Origin: Planctomycetota bacterium
GTDB lineage: Bacteria > Planctomycetota > Phycisphaerae > WQYP01
DNA length: 48,306 bases
Assembly: GCA_021800165.1 (NCBI GenBank)
Contig: JAJYZF010000027.1
Coordinates: 1-48,306 of the forward strand
Reading direction: 5' to 3'
Numbering within the stretch: position 1 is the first letter of the stretch; the number at the start of each line of letters is the position of its first letter. Under the pieces are notes generated by a model. It had not been told where the DNA came from. It worked only from the letters and a program-made list of their open reading frames with translations, and ran no database searches. Shown here one piece after another: positions 9,415-18,208 of the stretch. The position numbers were made by a program, and so were the translations under genes.

Positions 9415-10608
9415 ATGGCTAAGAAAACGGTAGCGCAACTTGAGGTTCGGGATCAAAAGGTTCTGGTACGAGTGGATTTTAATGTGCCGCTGGATGAGGC
9501 TGGTCACATCACGGATGACCGGCGGATTGTGGCGGCCTTGCCGACGATACGCAACATTACTGATCGCGGCGGTCGTGCGGTGCTCATGAGCCATCTAGGG
9601 CGGCCCAAGGGCGGTCCGGAGGCGAAATTTTCGCTGCGACCGGTGGCGGTGCGGCTGGGTGAATTGCTTAAAAAAAAGGTGGCCATGGGGCCGGATTGCG
9701 TGGGGCAGGCGGTAACAGCGATGGTGAACGCCATGCACAACGGCGACGTGGTGCTGCTGGAAAATACACGGTTTCACAAGGGCGAGGAAAAGAACGATCC
9801 CGTTCTGGCGGCGGCGCTTGCGGCGCTGGGGCAATGCTATGTCAACGATGCCTTTGGCACAGCGCATCGGCAACATGCGTCCACCTACGGGGTGGCGGAG
9901 AAAATCGGTGCCGGTAAACGGGCCATCGGATTTTTAATTGAAAAGGAGCTGAAATTTCTCGGGGAAGCTTTGGAACATCCGGTGCGGCCGCTGGTGGCGA
10001 TTCTGGGTGGGGCCAAAGTCTCCGATAAAATCGCGGTGATTGAAAATCTGCTGGGCAAGGCGGATTTTGTGCTGATCGGCGGGGCCATGGCGTATACATT
10101 TTTTCTGGCGCAGGGCAAGAAGATCGGGAATTCCCTGTGCGAAAAGGACAAGGTGGAGTTGGCCCGGAAACTCCTGGCATCGGCGGGTGGGAAATTGATT
10201 CTGCCGGTGGACAACGTGATCGCATCGGAGATGACGGACCATGCGACTACCCGGGTGGTGGAGGGCGAGATTCCCGAGGGGATGGAGGGTTTTGATATCG
10301 GCCCGAAAACCATTCGGCTTTACGAGAGCAAGCTGGAGTCCGCGCGGACGGTGGTCTGGAACGGTCCGATGGGAGTGTTTGAAAAGAAGCCGTTTCAGGC
10401 GGGTACGCGGGCGATTGCGAACATGTTGGCAAAAATATCCACGAGCCATGGGGCGTTGACGATTATCGGCGGCGGCGATTCGGCGGCGGCGATTGAGAAA
10501 TTCGGCCTGGCGGATCAGGTGTCACATGTATCCACCGGCGGTGGGGCGAGCCTGGAGTTTATGGAAGGTCGTGGATTTGCGTGCATTGATATTCTCGATA
10601 ATGTGTGA
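9415..10608 (+). CDS. pgk: Phosphoglycerate kinase
   Basis: Transfers phosphate between 1,3-bisphosphoglycerate and ADP in glycolysis and gluconeogenesis. Its 397 residues match the normal length. Visible motifs: VRVDFNVPLD near the N-terminus, the substrate-binding MSHLGRPKGG, a conserved ENTRFHKGEEKND segment, the hinge region LGGAKVSDKIAVI, WNGPMGVFEKKPF, and the nucleotide-site GGGDSAAAIEKFG followed by STGGGASLEF. The ribosome-binding site before ATG 9415 is weak. First gene of a same-strand run of six. Confidence 0.97.
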   Translation: MAKKTVAQLEVRDQKVLVRVDFNVPLDEAGHITDDRRIVAALPTIRNITDRGGRAVLMSHLGRPKGGPEAKFSLRPVAVRLGELLKKKVAMGPDCVGQAVTAMVNAMHNGDVVLLENTRFHKGEEKNDPVLAAALAALGQCYVNDAFGTAHRQHASTYGVAEKIGAGKRAIGFLIEKELKFLGEALEHPVRPLVAILGGAKVSDKIAVIENLLGKADFVLIGGAMAYTFFLAQGKKIGNSLCEKDKVELARKLLASAGGKLILPVDNVIASEMTDHATTRVVEGEIPEGMEGFDIGPKTIRLYESKLESARTVVWNGPMGVFEKKPFQAGTRAIANMLAKISTSHGALTIIGGGDSAAAIEKFGLADQVSHVSTGGGASLEFMEGRGFACIDILDNV

Positions 10609-10646
10609 AGTAAAATGGGCCGCGGTGGCGGCGGACGGGTGGCCGC

Positions 10647-11339
10647 ATGATGAATAATATTTTTGTCCGCCCGCCGCACTTGCCATTGATCGCACCATCG
10701 ATTCTGGCTGCTGATTTCGCCCGTTTGGGTGAGGAAGCCGCGGATGTGGAGCGGGCGGGCGCGGACCTCATTCACGTGGATGTCATGGATGGGCATTTTG
10801 TACCAAATCTGACGATGGGGCCGGATGTGGCATTGGCGCTGGCGCGTTGCTGCCGGCTGATGCAGGACGTACATCTGATGGTGACGGATCCGCAGGATTT
10901 CATCAAGCCGTTCGTGGATGCGGGGGCCGGCAACCTTACGTTTCACATAGAGGCACCGGGGCTGAAATCATTTGGTGCCCTGGAGGTCATCAAACGCATT
11001 CACGATCATGGCGTCACGGCGGGCATATCTATAAATCCGGAAACGCCGGCGGAAATGCTGGAGGGTGTTCTCCCGGTGGTGGATGTGGTACTGGTGATGA
11101 GTGTGCATCCGGGTTTTACAGGCCAGAATTTTATTCCGCAGACGCTGGAAAAGGTGCGATGGCTGCGGCATAGGCTTGGTCCGCACCAACGGCTGTCGAT
11201 TGACGGGGGTATCGGGCTGCGCACGGCGCACGATGCGCTGGAAGCCGGAGCGGATGTGCTGGTGGCGGGAGCCGCGGTGTTCCACGGTGAGGACCGGGTG
11301 TCGGCAATAAGAATGCTGCGCGGTGACTATCCGCGTTAA
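10647..11339 (+). CDS. rpe: Ribulose-phosphate 3-epimerase
   Basis: Interconverts ribulose 5-phosphate and xylulose 5-phosphate in the pentose phosphate pathway. The 230-residue TIM-barrel protein shows IAPSILAADFARLGEE, the metal-site HVDVMDGHFVPNLTMG, DVHLMV, GISINPETP, MSVHPGFTGQ and SIDGGIG, all hallmark segments with the expected His and Asp ligands. Two start codons are adjacent (10647 and 10650); the first is used here. It follows pgk by 38 bases and belongs to the same probable operon, linking two sugar-phosphate enzymes. Confidence 0.96.
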   Translation: MMNNIFVRPPHLPLIAPSILAADFARLGEEAADVERAGADLIHVDVMDGHFVPNLTMGPDVALALARCCRLMQDVHLMVTDPQDFIKPFVDAGAGNLTFHIEAPGLKSFGALEVIKRIHDHGVTAGISINPETPAEMLEGVLPVVDVVLVMSVHPGFTGQNFIPQTLEKVRWLRHRLGPHQRLSIDGGIGLRTAHDALEAGADVLVAGAAVFHGEDRVSAIRMLRGDYPR

Positions 11340-11368
11340 GATGATTCGTCGCGGTACTCCACAGGACG

Positions 11369-11381
11369 GTTAGATTCTAAC
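11369..11381. promoter_or_regulatory. Short palindrome upstream of fabI
   Basis: GTTAGA-T-TCTAAC is a perfect 6-bp inverted repeat with a single central base, 14 bases before the fabI start. It could be an operator for a lipid regulator or part of an internal promoter. No known fatty-acid regulator site matches it closely. Confidence 0.25.
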
Positions 11382-11395
11382 AAAGGGAATATGGT

Positions 11396-12178
11396 ATGGC
11401 ACTGTTGTCGGGTAAAAAGGCCCTGGTCTTCGGCGTGTTGAATGAATATTCCATCGGTTGGCATATTGCCGAGCAGTTGCATCACCATGGCTGTGAACTG
11501 GCATTTTCCTTTCTACCGGGGGAGAAAATCGAACGCCGCGTGGTAAAAGCCGTGGAACCTTTCGGGCCGAAGTTTCTGGTTCCGTGCGACGTGAGTAAGG
11601 ATGAGGATATTGGGCGTGCGTTTGAGATGACGGCGGAAAAGTTCGGGACATTTGATATTCTCATTCATTCGCTGGCCTTTGCGCCGGGGGAGGCCCTGCA
11701 CAATCCATTTCTTCAGACGAGTCGAGAGGCGTGGCGAACGGCGCTGGATATCAGCGCCTATTCGCTGGTGGCGCTGGCCCGGGCGGCGGTGCCGCTGATG
11801 AATGTTGATGGGAGCATTTTAACGATGAGTTATCTGGGGGCGGAGAAATTTATTCCGATGTACAACGTGATGGCGGTGGCCAAGGCAGCGCTGGAATGTT
11901 CCGTGCGGTACCTGGCGGCCGAGCTGGGCCGGGATGAAAAGCATGTGCGGGTGAATGCGATCAGTGCGGGGGCCATTAAAACCATGGCCGCCCGAGGCAT
12001 AGGGGACATCGACAAAATGATGGTTCACTACACGGAAAAGTCACCGTTGCCGTGGGATGGCGATACGGCGGCGGTACATGTGGGCAAGACCGCTATTTAC
12101 CTGTGCAGCGAACTTTCAAGCGGTGTCACCGGCGAAACCATTTATGTGGATGGCGGCTACAACATCGTTGGCTGGTAA
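11396..12178 (+). CDS. fabI: Enoyl-[acyl-carrier-protein] reductase (NADH)
   Basis: Reduces the trans-2-enoyl-ACP double bond in the last step of each fatty-acid elongation round. The 260 residues are typical. The sequence shows the FabI-type nucleotide site (GVLNEYSIGWHIAE in place of the classical GxxxGxG), HSLAFAP, and the catalytic pair Tyr-X6-Lys in MYNVMAVAKAALE. The end VTGETIYVDGGYNIVGW is also diagnostic. AAAGGGA precedes the ATG. The next gene starts one base after the stop, suggesting coupled translation. Confidence 0.96.
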   Translation: MALLSGKKALVFGVLNEYSIGWHIAEQLHHHGCELAFSFLPGEKIERRVVKAVEPFGPKFLVPCDVSKDEDIGRAFEMTAEKFGTFDILIHSLAFAPGEALHNPFLQTSREAWRTALDISAYSLVALARAAVPLMNVDGSILTMSYLGAEKFIPMYNVMAVAKAALECSVRYLAAELGRDEKHVRVNAISAGAIKTMAARGIGDIDKMMVHYTEKSPLPWDGDTAAVHVGKTAIYLCSELSSGVTGETIYVDGGYNIVGW

Positions 12179-12179
12179 A

Positions 12180-13202
12180 GTGACAACAATTATTCGATTG
12201 GCCGGCGAGGGGATAGGGGAGGCCGCTGAGTTGCTGCGCGCGGGCGAACTGGTCGCGTTTGCGACTGAAACGGTGTATGGTTTGGGGGCGGATGCGACGA
12301 ATGTGGCGGCAATTCGCCGGATTTATAAGGTGAAACGGCGGCCTGCCGGTAATCCACTGATTGTGCATGTGCGTGATCGGAGGCAGGCGGAAGAGTACGC
12401 AACGGGGTTCGGCGACGTGGCGGGGATACTGGCCAGGCGTTTCTGGCCGGGGCCTTTAACCATGGTGGTGGGGCGTGGAACAAAGATTCCAGCGGAGGTG
12501 TCCGCCGGTATGGCTACCATGGCCGTTCGTTGTCCATCCCACTGGGCGGCGCAGCGTTTACTGGCAGCCTTCGGAAAGCCGATTGCGGCACCAAGTGCGA
12601 ATTTATCGGGACGGGTTTCACCGACGACGGCGGCGGATGTGTTGGCGGAACTGGGTGGTCGGATACCGCTGATTCTGGATGGAGGAGCGTGCGCGGTGGG
12701 TGTGGAATCGACAGTGATTGACCTGACGGTTGATCCACCGGTGGTGCTTCGGCCCGGGATCGTCACGGTGGAAATGATTCGTGCGGCCCTGCGTAGAAAA
12801 CTCGGCACCAGGGCCAGGTTCATCCAGACCGGCCCGGCCAGTGGCAAGGCCGTGGCGAAAAGTCCGGGCATGTTGAGACGGCATTATGCGCCGGCTACAC
12901 CGACGTACCGGTATGGGCATGGCGAGTGGCACCGGGTGAGGGCGTGGCTGAACCGGTATCGGCCCAAGGCGAGAGTGGTGCGTTTGACTGGTGATGACGC
13001 CCGGCCGGCGCTGGGCCAGGAAGTGGTGATTTATTTATCCGAGCATGGCGAGCAGTACGCCAGGCATTTGTATAAGAATCTCCGGATTGCCGATAGCCAT
13101 GGTTATGATTTGATTTTGATCGAAATGCCGCCGGATCGGGGCGATGTGTGGACGGCGATTCGAGATCGGATCAGCCGTGCGTCGCGGGAGTGGCCGCCAT
13201 GA
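12180..13202 (+). CDS. tsaC: L-threonylcarbamoyladenylate synthase (Sua5 type)
   Basis: Makes threonylcarbamoyl-AMP from threonine, bicarbonate and ATP for the t6A37 modification of ANN-decoding tRNAs. The GTG at 12180 is chosen because it lies directly after the fabI stop and gives a 340-residue protein. The frame is open upstream but only inside fabI. The YrdC domain has KxR-type and ATP-site residues (FATETVYGLGADA, KRRPAGNPLIVHV, APSANLSGRVSPT, and a GVESTVIDL segment). A linker with SPGMLRRHYAPATP leads into the C-terminal Sua5 domain, so this is the long Sua5 form rather than the single-domain TsaC. It overlaps alr by the ATGA motif. Confidence 0.92.
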   Translation: MTTIIRLAGEGIGEAAELLRAGELVAFATETVYGLGADATNVAAIRRIYKVKRRPAGNPLIVHVRDRRQAEEYATGFGDVAGILARRFWPGPLTMVVGRGTKIPAEVSAGMATMAVRCPSHWAAQRLLAAFGKPIAAPSANLSGRVSPTTAADVLAELGGRIPLILDGGACAVGVESTVIDLTVDPPVVLRPGIVTVEMIRAALRRKLGTRARFIQTGPASGKAVAKSPGMLRRHYAPATPTYRYGHGEWHRVRAWLNRYRPKARVVRLTGDDARPALGQEVVIYLSEHGEQYARHLYKNLRIADSHGYDLILIEMPPDRGDVWTAIRDRISRASREWPP

Positions 13203-14341
13203 TGGCGCAGCACGGTACATTATTGATCAGTGAGACGGCATTACGCAGCAACATCAGTTTGCTACGGCAGCGCGGAGGCCTTGGCGCAACGCAGTGCGCA
13301 ACGGTCAAGGCCAATGCCTACGGGCATGGGTTGTCGGTGGTGGTTCCACTGCTGCGGAAAATCGGCCTGGCCTGGGTGTGTGTGTATTCACTCGCTGAAG
13401 CGATGCGGGTAGCGGCGTTGGGATGGGAGGGATCGGTGCTGGTGCTGGCGCCGCTGGTGAGTTGGCAAGGGCGTGTGGAGTTGGATGCGGCAGCGTGGGA
13501 TTTTCTGCACAGTGGCCGCCTTGGCCTGACGCTGACGGATTCGGCATCGGCGCTGGTTTTGGCGGAAGTGATTCGAAAAAAACATCCATCCATGCGTGTG
13601 CCGGTGCATGTGCAAATTGACACCGGCCTTACCCGGCAGGGGGCAGAGGTATGTGAAGCTCCGCGGCTTTTGGAGCAGATCGTTGCACTGCCGGAGTTGA
13701 AATTGGCCGGCATTTATATGCACCTCTCGCATGGCGATGAGCGGGGCAGCCCGGCCACGGCCGCACAGTTGGCAGTTTTCCGGCAGATTGCAGATCCGGT
13801 GAAGAAGCGGCATGGGGAGGTGGTGCTGCATGCGCAAAACTCGGGCGGCACATGGCATGAAGGGGATATCGGCTTGGACATGGTGCGGCTGGGTATTGCC
13901 ATGTACGGTCTGCAACCATCTCTGAATTGCATGATTGCAGAATTAAGGCCTGTGGCCAAGCTGGTGGCTCCGATCACCGCGGTGCATGAAAGACCGGCGG
14001 GCACGGGCGTTGGTTATGGCCACAGCTTTCGCACAAGCCGTCCCAGCCGTCTGGCCATTGTGCCGGTGGGTTACGCCGATGGCTACCCGCGGGAATTGTC
14101 GGGGCGGGCCGTGGCAGGGGTGCTGGATCGGGAAGTTCCGGTGGTGGGACGGATCAGCATGGACCAAACAATTTTGGACGTCACGGATGTGGCGGCCAGG
14201 GTGGGCGATGAAGTGACCTTGATTAGTGATCAATTCGGAGCGAGTTATAGCATGGATCGTCTGGCCGAACGATGCCGGACCATTGGCTATGAATTGGCAA
14301 CCCGGCTGGGCGAACGGTTGCACCGCGTGGTGGTAAGTTAG
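13199..14341 (+). CDS. alr: Alanine racemase
   Basis: A PLP enzyme that makes D-alanine for peptidoglycan. The ATG at 13199 overlaps the preceding TGA (ATGA), so translation is probably coupled; a second ATG follows at once at 13202. The 380 residues contain the PLP lysine in VKANAYGHG near residue 38, the HVQIDTGLTRQG segment, HLSHGDE, and the second catalytic region VPVGYADGYPRELSGR with Tyr, then GRISMDQTILDVT. Length and motif order are normal. Its place with tsaC and fabI makes this a mixed envelope and housekeeping operon. Confidence 0.95.
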   Translation: MMAQHGTLLISETALRSNISLLRQRGGLGATQCATVKANAYGHGLSVVVPLLRKIGLAWVCVYSLAEAMRVAALGWEGSVLVLAPLVSWQGRVELDAAAWDFLHSGRLGLTLTDSASALVLAEVIRKKHPSMRVPVHVQIDTGLTRQGAEVCEAPRLLEQIVALPELKLAGIYMHLSHGDERGSPATAAQLAVFRQIADPVKKRHGEVVLHAQNSGGTWHEGDIGLDMVRLGIAMYGLQPSLNCMIAELRPVAKLVAPITAVHERPAGTGVGYGHSFRTSRPSRLAIVPVGYADGYPRELSGRAVAGVLDREVPVVGRISMDQTILDVTDVAARVGDEVTLISDQFGASYSMDRLAERCRTIGYELATRLGERLHRVVVS

Positions 14342-14351
14342 GAGAACCGGC

Positions 14352-15320
14352 GTGGCTTATTCATTTCTGGTAACGCGAAGCATACCGACAGTTGGTCTGG
14401 ATCGCCTGCGAAGCGGTGGATCGGTCAAGGTGAACCCGTATGATCGACCGATGACGGCTGATGAGTTGGTCATGGCCGCCGCGGATTGTGACGGCATTCT
14501 TTCCATGTTGACGGATCGCATTGATAGCGCATTTCTGGACCGCTGTCCGCGGGTGAAAGCCATCAGCAATTACGCGGTCGGATTTAACAACATCGATGTG
14601 GCCGAATGCACACGGCGCGGCATTGGTGTAAGTAATACGCCGGATGTGTTGACCAACGCGACGGCGGAAATTGCCATGGGATTGATGCTGGCGTGCGCCC
14701 GGCGGCTGGTGGAGGCCGATGGCGTGGTACGGACGGGCCAATGGCGTGGTTGGGCACCGCTGGATTATCTGGGGGTGGATATGGTGGGAAAGGTGCTGGG
14801 CATTGTGGGCGCGGGGCGTATCGGCCTGCGGGTGGCAAAAATGGCGGCCGGTTTTGATATGCAGGTTCGGTATTATTCCCGCAGCTCGCATCCGGAATTT
14901 GATCAGATCGGCGCGGTACGTGTAGATCTGGAGCGGTTGCTAAGAGAGGCGGATTTTGTGTCGCTGCATGCTCCGCTGACGGATCAAACGCGACATATCA
15001 TCGGCGCGAAACAACTGGCCATGATGAAGCCGACGGCGGTCTTCATTAACACCGCGCGGGGAGCGCTGGTGGATGAACAGGCCTTGGTGGAGGCGTTAAG
15101 AGAAAACCGGATTTTTGCGGCGGGCCTGGATGTTTTTGAGCACGAGCCGGTGCTGAGCGCCGGCCTGGCGAGCTTGAAAAATGCGGTATTGCTGCCCCAT
15201 ATAGGCAGTGCGACGACGGCCACGCGCGGAGAGATGGCGGTGATGGCCGCGGAGGATCTTCTGGCTATGACCTCCGGTAAGCGTCCGGTTCACCCGGTCA
15301 ATCCGCGGCGATGGGGATGA
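14352..15320 (+). CDS. D-isomer-specific 2-hydroxyacid dehydrogenase
   Basis: Starts with GTG 14352, eight bases after an AGGAG site that overlaps the alr stop codon. The 322 residues form the standard two-domain NAD-dependent fold: GIVGAGRIGLRVAK is the Rossmann glycine motif, INTARGALVDE carries the catalytic Arg, and FEHEP and LPHIGSAT carry the Glu and His of the relay. The length fits glyoxylate/hydroxypyruvate reductase or a short phosphoglycerate dehydrogenase without the ACT domain. The substrate cannot be decided from sequence. Last gene of the run that starts with pgk. Confidence 0.88.
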   Translation: MAYSFLVTRSIPTVGLDRLRSGGSVKVNPYDRPMTADELVMAAADCDGILSMLTDRIDSAFLDRCPRVKAISNYAVGFNNIDVAECTRRGIGVSNTPDVLTNATAEIAMGLMLACARRLVEADGVVRTGQWRGWAPLDYLGVDMVGKVLGIVGAGRIGLRVAKMAAGFDMQVRYYSRSSHPEFDQIGAVRVDLERLLREADFVSLHAPLTDQTRHIIGAKQLAMMKPTAVFINTARGALVDEQALVEALRENRIFAAGLDVFEHEPVLSAGLASLKNAVLLPHIGSATTATRGEMAVMAAEDLLAMTSGKRPVHPVNPRRWG

Positions 15321-15369
15321 GCCATGATGGATGCCCGTTGCGTCAAGGAACGGTGTAGTGGGTGTGAAT

Positions 15370-16101
15370 CTACGCCTGGAATGGCCATCCGGAGCGAATA
15401 ACAGCGCCAATGGCCTCGGCAAGTTTGCGCGATGCAATGTTCGAGGCTTTTCCCAAACGCATTAGATTTCCGATGATGCCCGGATTGGCCGCTATGGTAA
15501 TGGTAAGGGCCAACGGTCGCACGTTGCCGGAGGAGTCCATGAATTGGGCGATCTGGCTGGGCAGAGAATCCATGGCGGTATCGCTGATGGTGCGCAGACC
15601 GATCCAAGGCACATTGCGCCTCTGGGCAAATTCGAAGGTGGCCTTGTTTTCCATATCAACAGCGACAAATTTGCCTTTTACAAACAGTTCCTTTTTCTCG
15701 GCGGTATCGCCAACCATGTGCTTGCTGGTGTGAATTGGGCCGATAACGCAGCGTTGACCGTTGGACATGGCATTGATTATTTCCTCCACACGCAGGGCTT
15801 CGCAAGAGTTACTGTCGATGACCAGATCGCCCACCGCCAACTCGGGGCTGCACGCTCCGGCAAGACCGGCGGTTACCACGCCGGTGACCTGGCTGTGGTA
15901 ATAGCGGGGCAGGATCTCTTTGAGGAAACGGCCGCCCATGCCGATTTGTTCCACAACAATATTTTCATAGGCGGAGGCCCGAATGGCCGCAGGCGTGTCC
16001 AGTTGCCATTGTTTGACAACAGCGCGAGCCACCTGATATTCCGCTTTTAAGGCGGTCAGGATTAACAAGGTGCGGGTATCACAAGCCGTTTGAGTATCCA
16101 T
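15370..16101 (-). CDS. Nucleoside phosphorylase/MTA-SAH nucleosidase-family protein
   Basis: A 243-residue member of the PNP/UDP phosphorylase superfamily. It has GMGGRFLKEILPRY, the glycine-rich VVTAGLAGACSPELAVGDLV, VDMENKATFEFA (the usual VDMES with Asn in place of Ser) and RTISDTAMD, where the Asp is the usual purine-contacting residue. The family cleaves methylthioadenosine, S-adenosylhomocysteine or, in hopanoid gene sets, adenosyl-hopane. Without neighbours from a hopanoid or methionine salvage pathway the substrate is open. It is convergent with the dehydrogenase gene and stands alone. Confidence 0.75.
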   Translation of the reverse strand: MDTQTACDTRTLLILTALKAEYQVARAVVKQWQLDTPAAIRASAYENIVVEQIGMGGRFLKEILPRYYHSQVTGVVTAGLAGACSPELAVGDLVIDSNSCEALRVEEIINAMSNGQRCVIGPIHTSKHMVGDTAEKKELFVKGKFVAVDMENKATFEFAQRRNVPWIGLRTISDTAMDSLPSQIAQFMDSSGNVRPLALTITIAANPGIIGNLMRLGKASNIASRKLAEAIGAVIRSGWPFQA

Positions 16102-16464
16102 CGCATTTATTCTATCGGTCCATGCCCACCATCAACATGGAGAAAACAATACGATCTGTTCCTATAACATGCAACCGCCGAGCGGCCTATAACGCTGCCC
16201 CGTGGTTGGGGGTGCTCGGGTGGCACGCCGAAGGGGGGCGGGCATCTTGCCCACCGGTATTTTCAGGGACCGGGCAAAAGTAACTTGGGCACTTTTAACC
16301 GCTTCCTTACGGTCGCGGCTCGGATGGTCGGGCCCTACAGGCCCATTGGCGGGGTATGCGCGGCCGTCACGGCAGCGGTAACAAAAGTTCGGAGGGAGCT
16401 TGAGCGCCGTAAAACACGAATTTATTTTTGCGCTGTCGCTTAGCCTCATGGCGGTGGTCCCTTT
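16102..16464. other. Non-coding region with a short palindrome
   Basis: No gene is supported here. A small palindrome (GGGCA-TCT-TGCCC) lies at 16240-16252 within a G-rich stretch (GGGTGGCACGCC) of the kind that recurs between genes of such genomes. The open frame at 16162-16449 on the minus strand has unlikely composition and no recognisable fold. Confidence 0.5.
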
Positions 16465-18081
16465 TTAGTGGACGGCCACCTTACGTATCACCTTGGGGCT
16501 GCGCAGCAGCAAGACCAGTGGAATGCAGGCCAGACACATGAAACCCAGGAGCCGAAAATCATGCACATAGGCCATGGCTTGCGCCTGCTGTTGCAACTGC
16601 TGGTAGATGATGCCATAGGCCAGATGCGTGGCTGCCGCAGGGGAGCTTTGACGTGGCAGGGCGGTAGTGATGGCTTTAACGGTATGATGAAAATTGGCAT
16701 TGGTGGTGGAAACGTTGCCGATTAACATATTTTGAACCCATTGCGAATGTCGCGCCAGCAGGGTGGTGGTAATGGAAATGCCGATGGCTCCGCCAATGTT
16801 ACGCATGAGATTGTAGATGCCGGTGGCATTGCCGATCTGGTCGTTGCGCAGGGTGCTCATGGTGGTAACGCTAAGGGGAATAAAAAGCATACTCACGGCA
16901 AAACCATTGACGATGATGGGCCAGGTGACGCTGATCATGCCGATGTCCAGATCTACTTGGCCAAGGGCGAAACTTGTCCACGACAGGAGGGCCAGACCGA
17001 CGCTGATAAAAATGCGGGTATCGAACCAATTCAGTATTCTTCCAACGATTAAAATGGCGACGATAGAGCCAAACCCACGCGGGCTTACCGCCAGCCCGCT
17101 TTGCAGAGCCGGATAATTGAGGAGAGTCTGCAAAAAGAGCGGCAACAGGGCCGTGGTTCCATACAGCACCATTCCGATAGCCAATACAATGGCGGTGCCG
17201 ACGGCAAAGTTGCGATTGCGCAGCGCCCGCAGATTTACGACGGGATGTTCGGCGGTGAGTTCCCAAATCACAAAGGCCAGAAAGGCGATGGCGGCCGCAG
17301 CCACGAGCCAACGAATATAAAGCGCTCCGAACCAATCGGCTTCCTGGCCCTTATCGAGCACCACTTGCAAGCAGGAAAGCCAGATCGCCAACAAGCCAAA
17401 GCCGATGTAATCGAGCGCGGTTTTAGCAGCATTGCGGATATAGGGCGGGTCCTCAATAAAAGATGCAACCATCATGGCGGCGACAACGCCCACGGGAACA
17501 TTGATGTAGAAGACCCAGCGCCAGGTGGCGGAATCGGTAATCCATCCGCCCAACGTTGGACCGATGATGGGCGCGAAGATAATGCCAAAGGTGTAGAACG
17601 CCATGGCCTGACCGCGTTTGGCCGGCGGAAAACTTTCGAGCAGGATGGCCTGGGCGCTTGGCTGGAGCGCCCCGCCGCCGGCACCTTGAATGACGCGGGC
17701 GATAATCAGGGTTTGAATGTTGGGGGCCACCCCGCAGGCCAGGGAACCGATGGTAAAAATGCCAATGCAAACCAGCAAAAATCGCTTGCGACCAAAGGTG
17801 CGGCTGAACCAGCCGGTGGTAGGCAGGATAATGGCGTTGGATATCAGGTAGCTGGTCAGCACCCAGGTGGCTTCGTCCGGGGTGATGGAAAGGCTGCCGG
17901 CGATATGGGGCAACGCCACGTTGGCAATGGAGGTGTCCAACACTTCCATAAAGGTGCATAGCATGACTGAAACGGCAATCAGCCACGGATTTATGCTGGG
18001 CCGCCAGGTTGCAGTGGTGAGATGTGGAGCAGGTTTTGTGCTTACGGCGGTCATAGGCTGGAGGTCGCTTTGCTCAGGCAT
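16465..18081 (-). CDS. DHA2-family MFS multidrug exporter (EmrB/QacA type)
   Basis: A 538-residue inner-membrane drug:proton antiporter of the 14-helix class. Seen: the first helix segment FMEVLDTSIANVALPHIAG, which is the DHA2 motif with the membrane Asp; the loop 2-3 motif WFSRTFGRKRFLL; the helix 5 motif FGIIFAPIIGPTLGGWI; and many further hydrophobic segments. A second Met at 18054 could also be the start, as no clear ribosome-binding site precedes either. Unlike the Emr operons of proteobacteria, no membrane-fusion or outer-membrane partner is adjacent. Substrate unknown. Confidence 0.88.
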   Translation of the reverse strand: MPEQSDLQPMTAVSTKPAPHLTTATWRPSINPWLIAVSVMLCTFMEVLDTSIANVALPHIAGSLSITPDEATWVLTSYLISNAIILPTTGWFSRTFGRKRFLLVCIGIFTIGSLACGVAPNIQTLIIARVIQGAGGGALQPSAQAILLESFPPAKRGQAMAFYTFGIIFAPIIGPTLGGWITDSATWRWVFYINVPVGVVAAMMVASFIEDPPYIRNAAKTALDYIGFGLLAIWLSCLQVVLDKGQEADWFGALYIRWLVAAAAIAFLAFVIWELTAEHPVVNLRALRNRNFAVGTAIVLAIGMVLYGTTALLPLFLQTLLNYPALQSGLAVSPRGFGSIVAILIVGRILNWFDTRIFISVGLALLSWTSFALGQVDLDIGMISVTWPIIVNGFAVSMLFIPLSVTTMSTLRNDQIGNATGIYNLMRNIGGAIGISITTTLLARHSQWVQNMLIGNVSTTNANFHHTVKAITTALPRQSSPAAATHLAYGIIYQQLQQQAQAMAYVHDFRLLGFMCLACIPLVLLLRSPKVIRKVAVH

Positions 18082-18208
18082 CGGGTGCCGCCCGCATGGC
18101 GGGTTAAGAGAATTGTAGGGACGGCGAGCACCTGCGACAAGGTTGGCAGATTTTTGTTATCCGGTTAATCTCGGCAGGGCGGAGATACCGGCAAAAAAAG
18201 GTGTGGCG

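Noticed and set aside
16162..16449. Minus-strand ORF of 95 codons
   Set aside because: Pro/Arg-rich, unlike the surrounding genes, and in a repeat-like stretch. No ribosome-binding site or fold.
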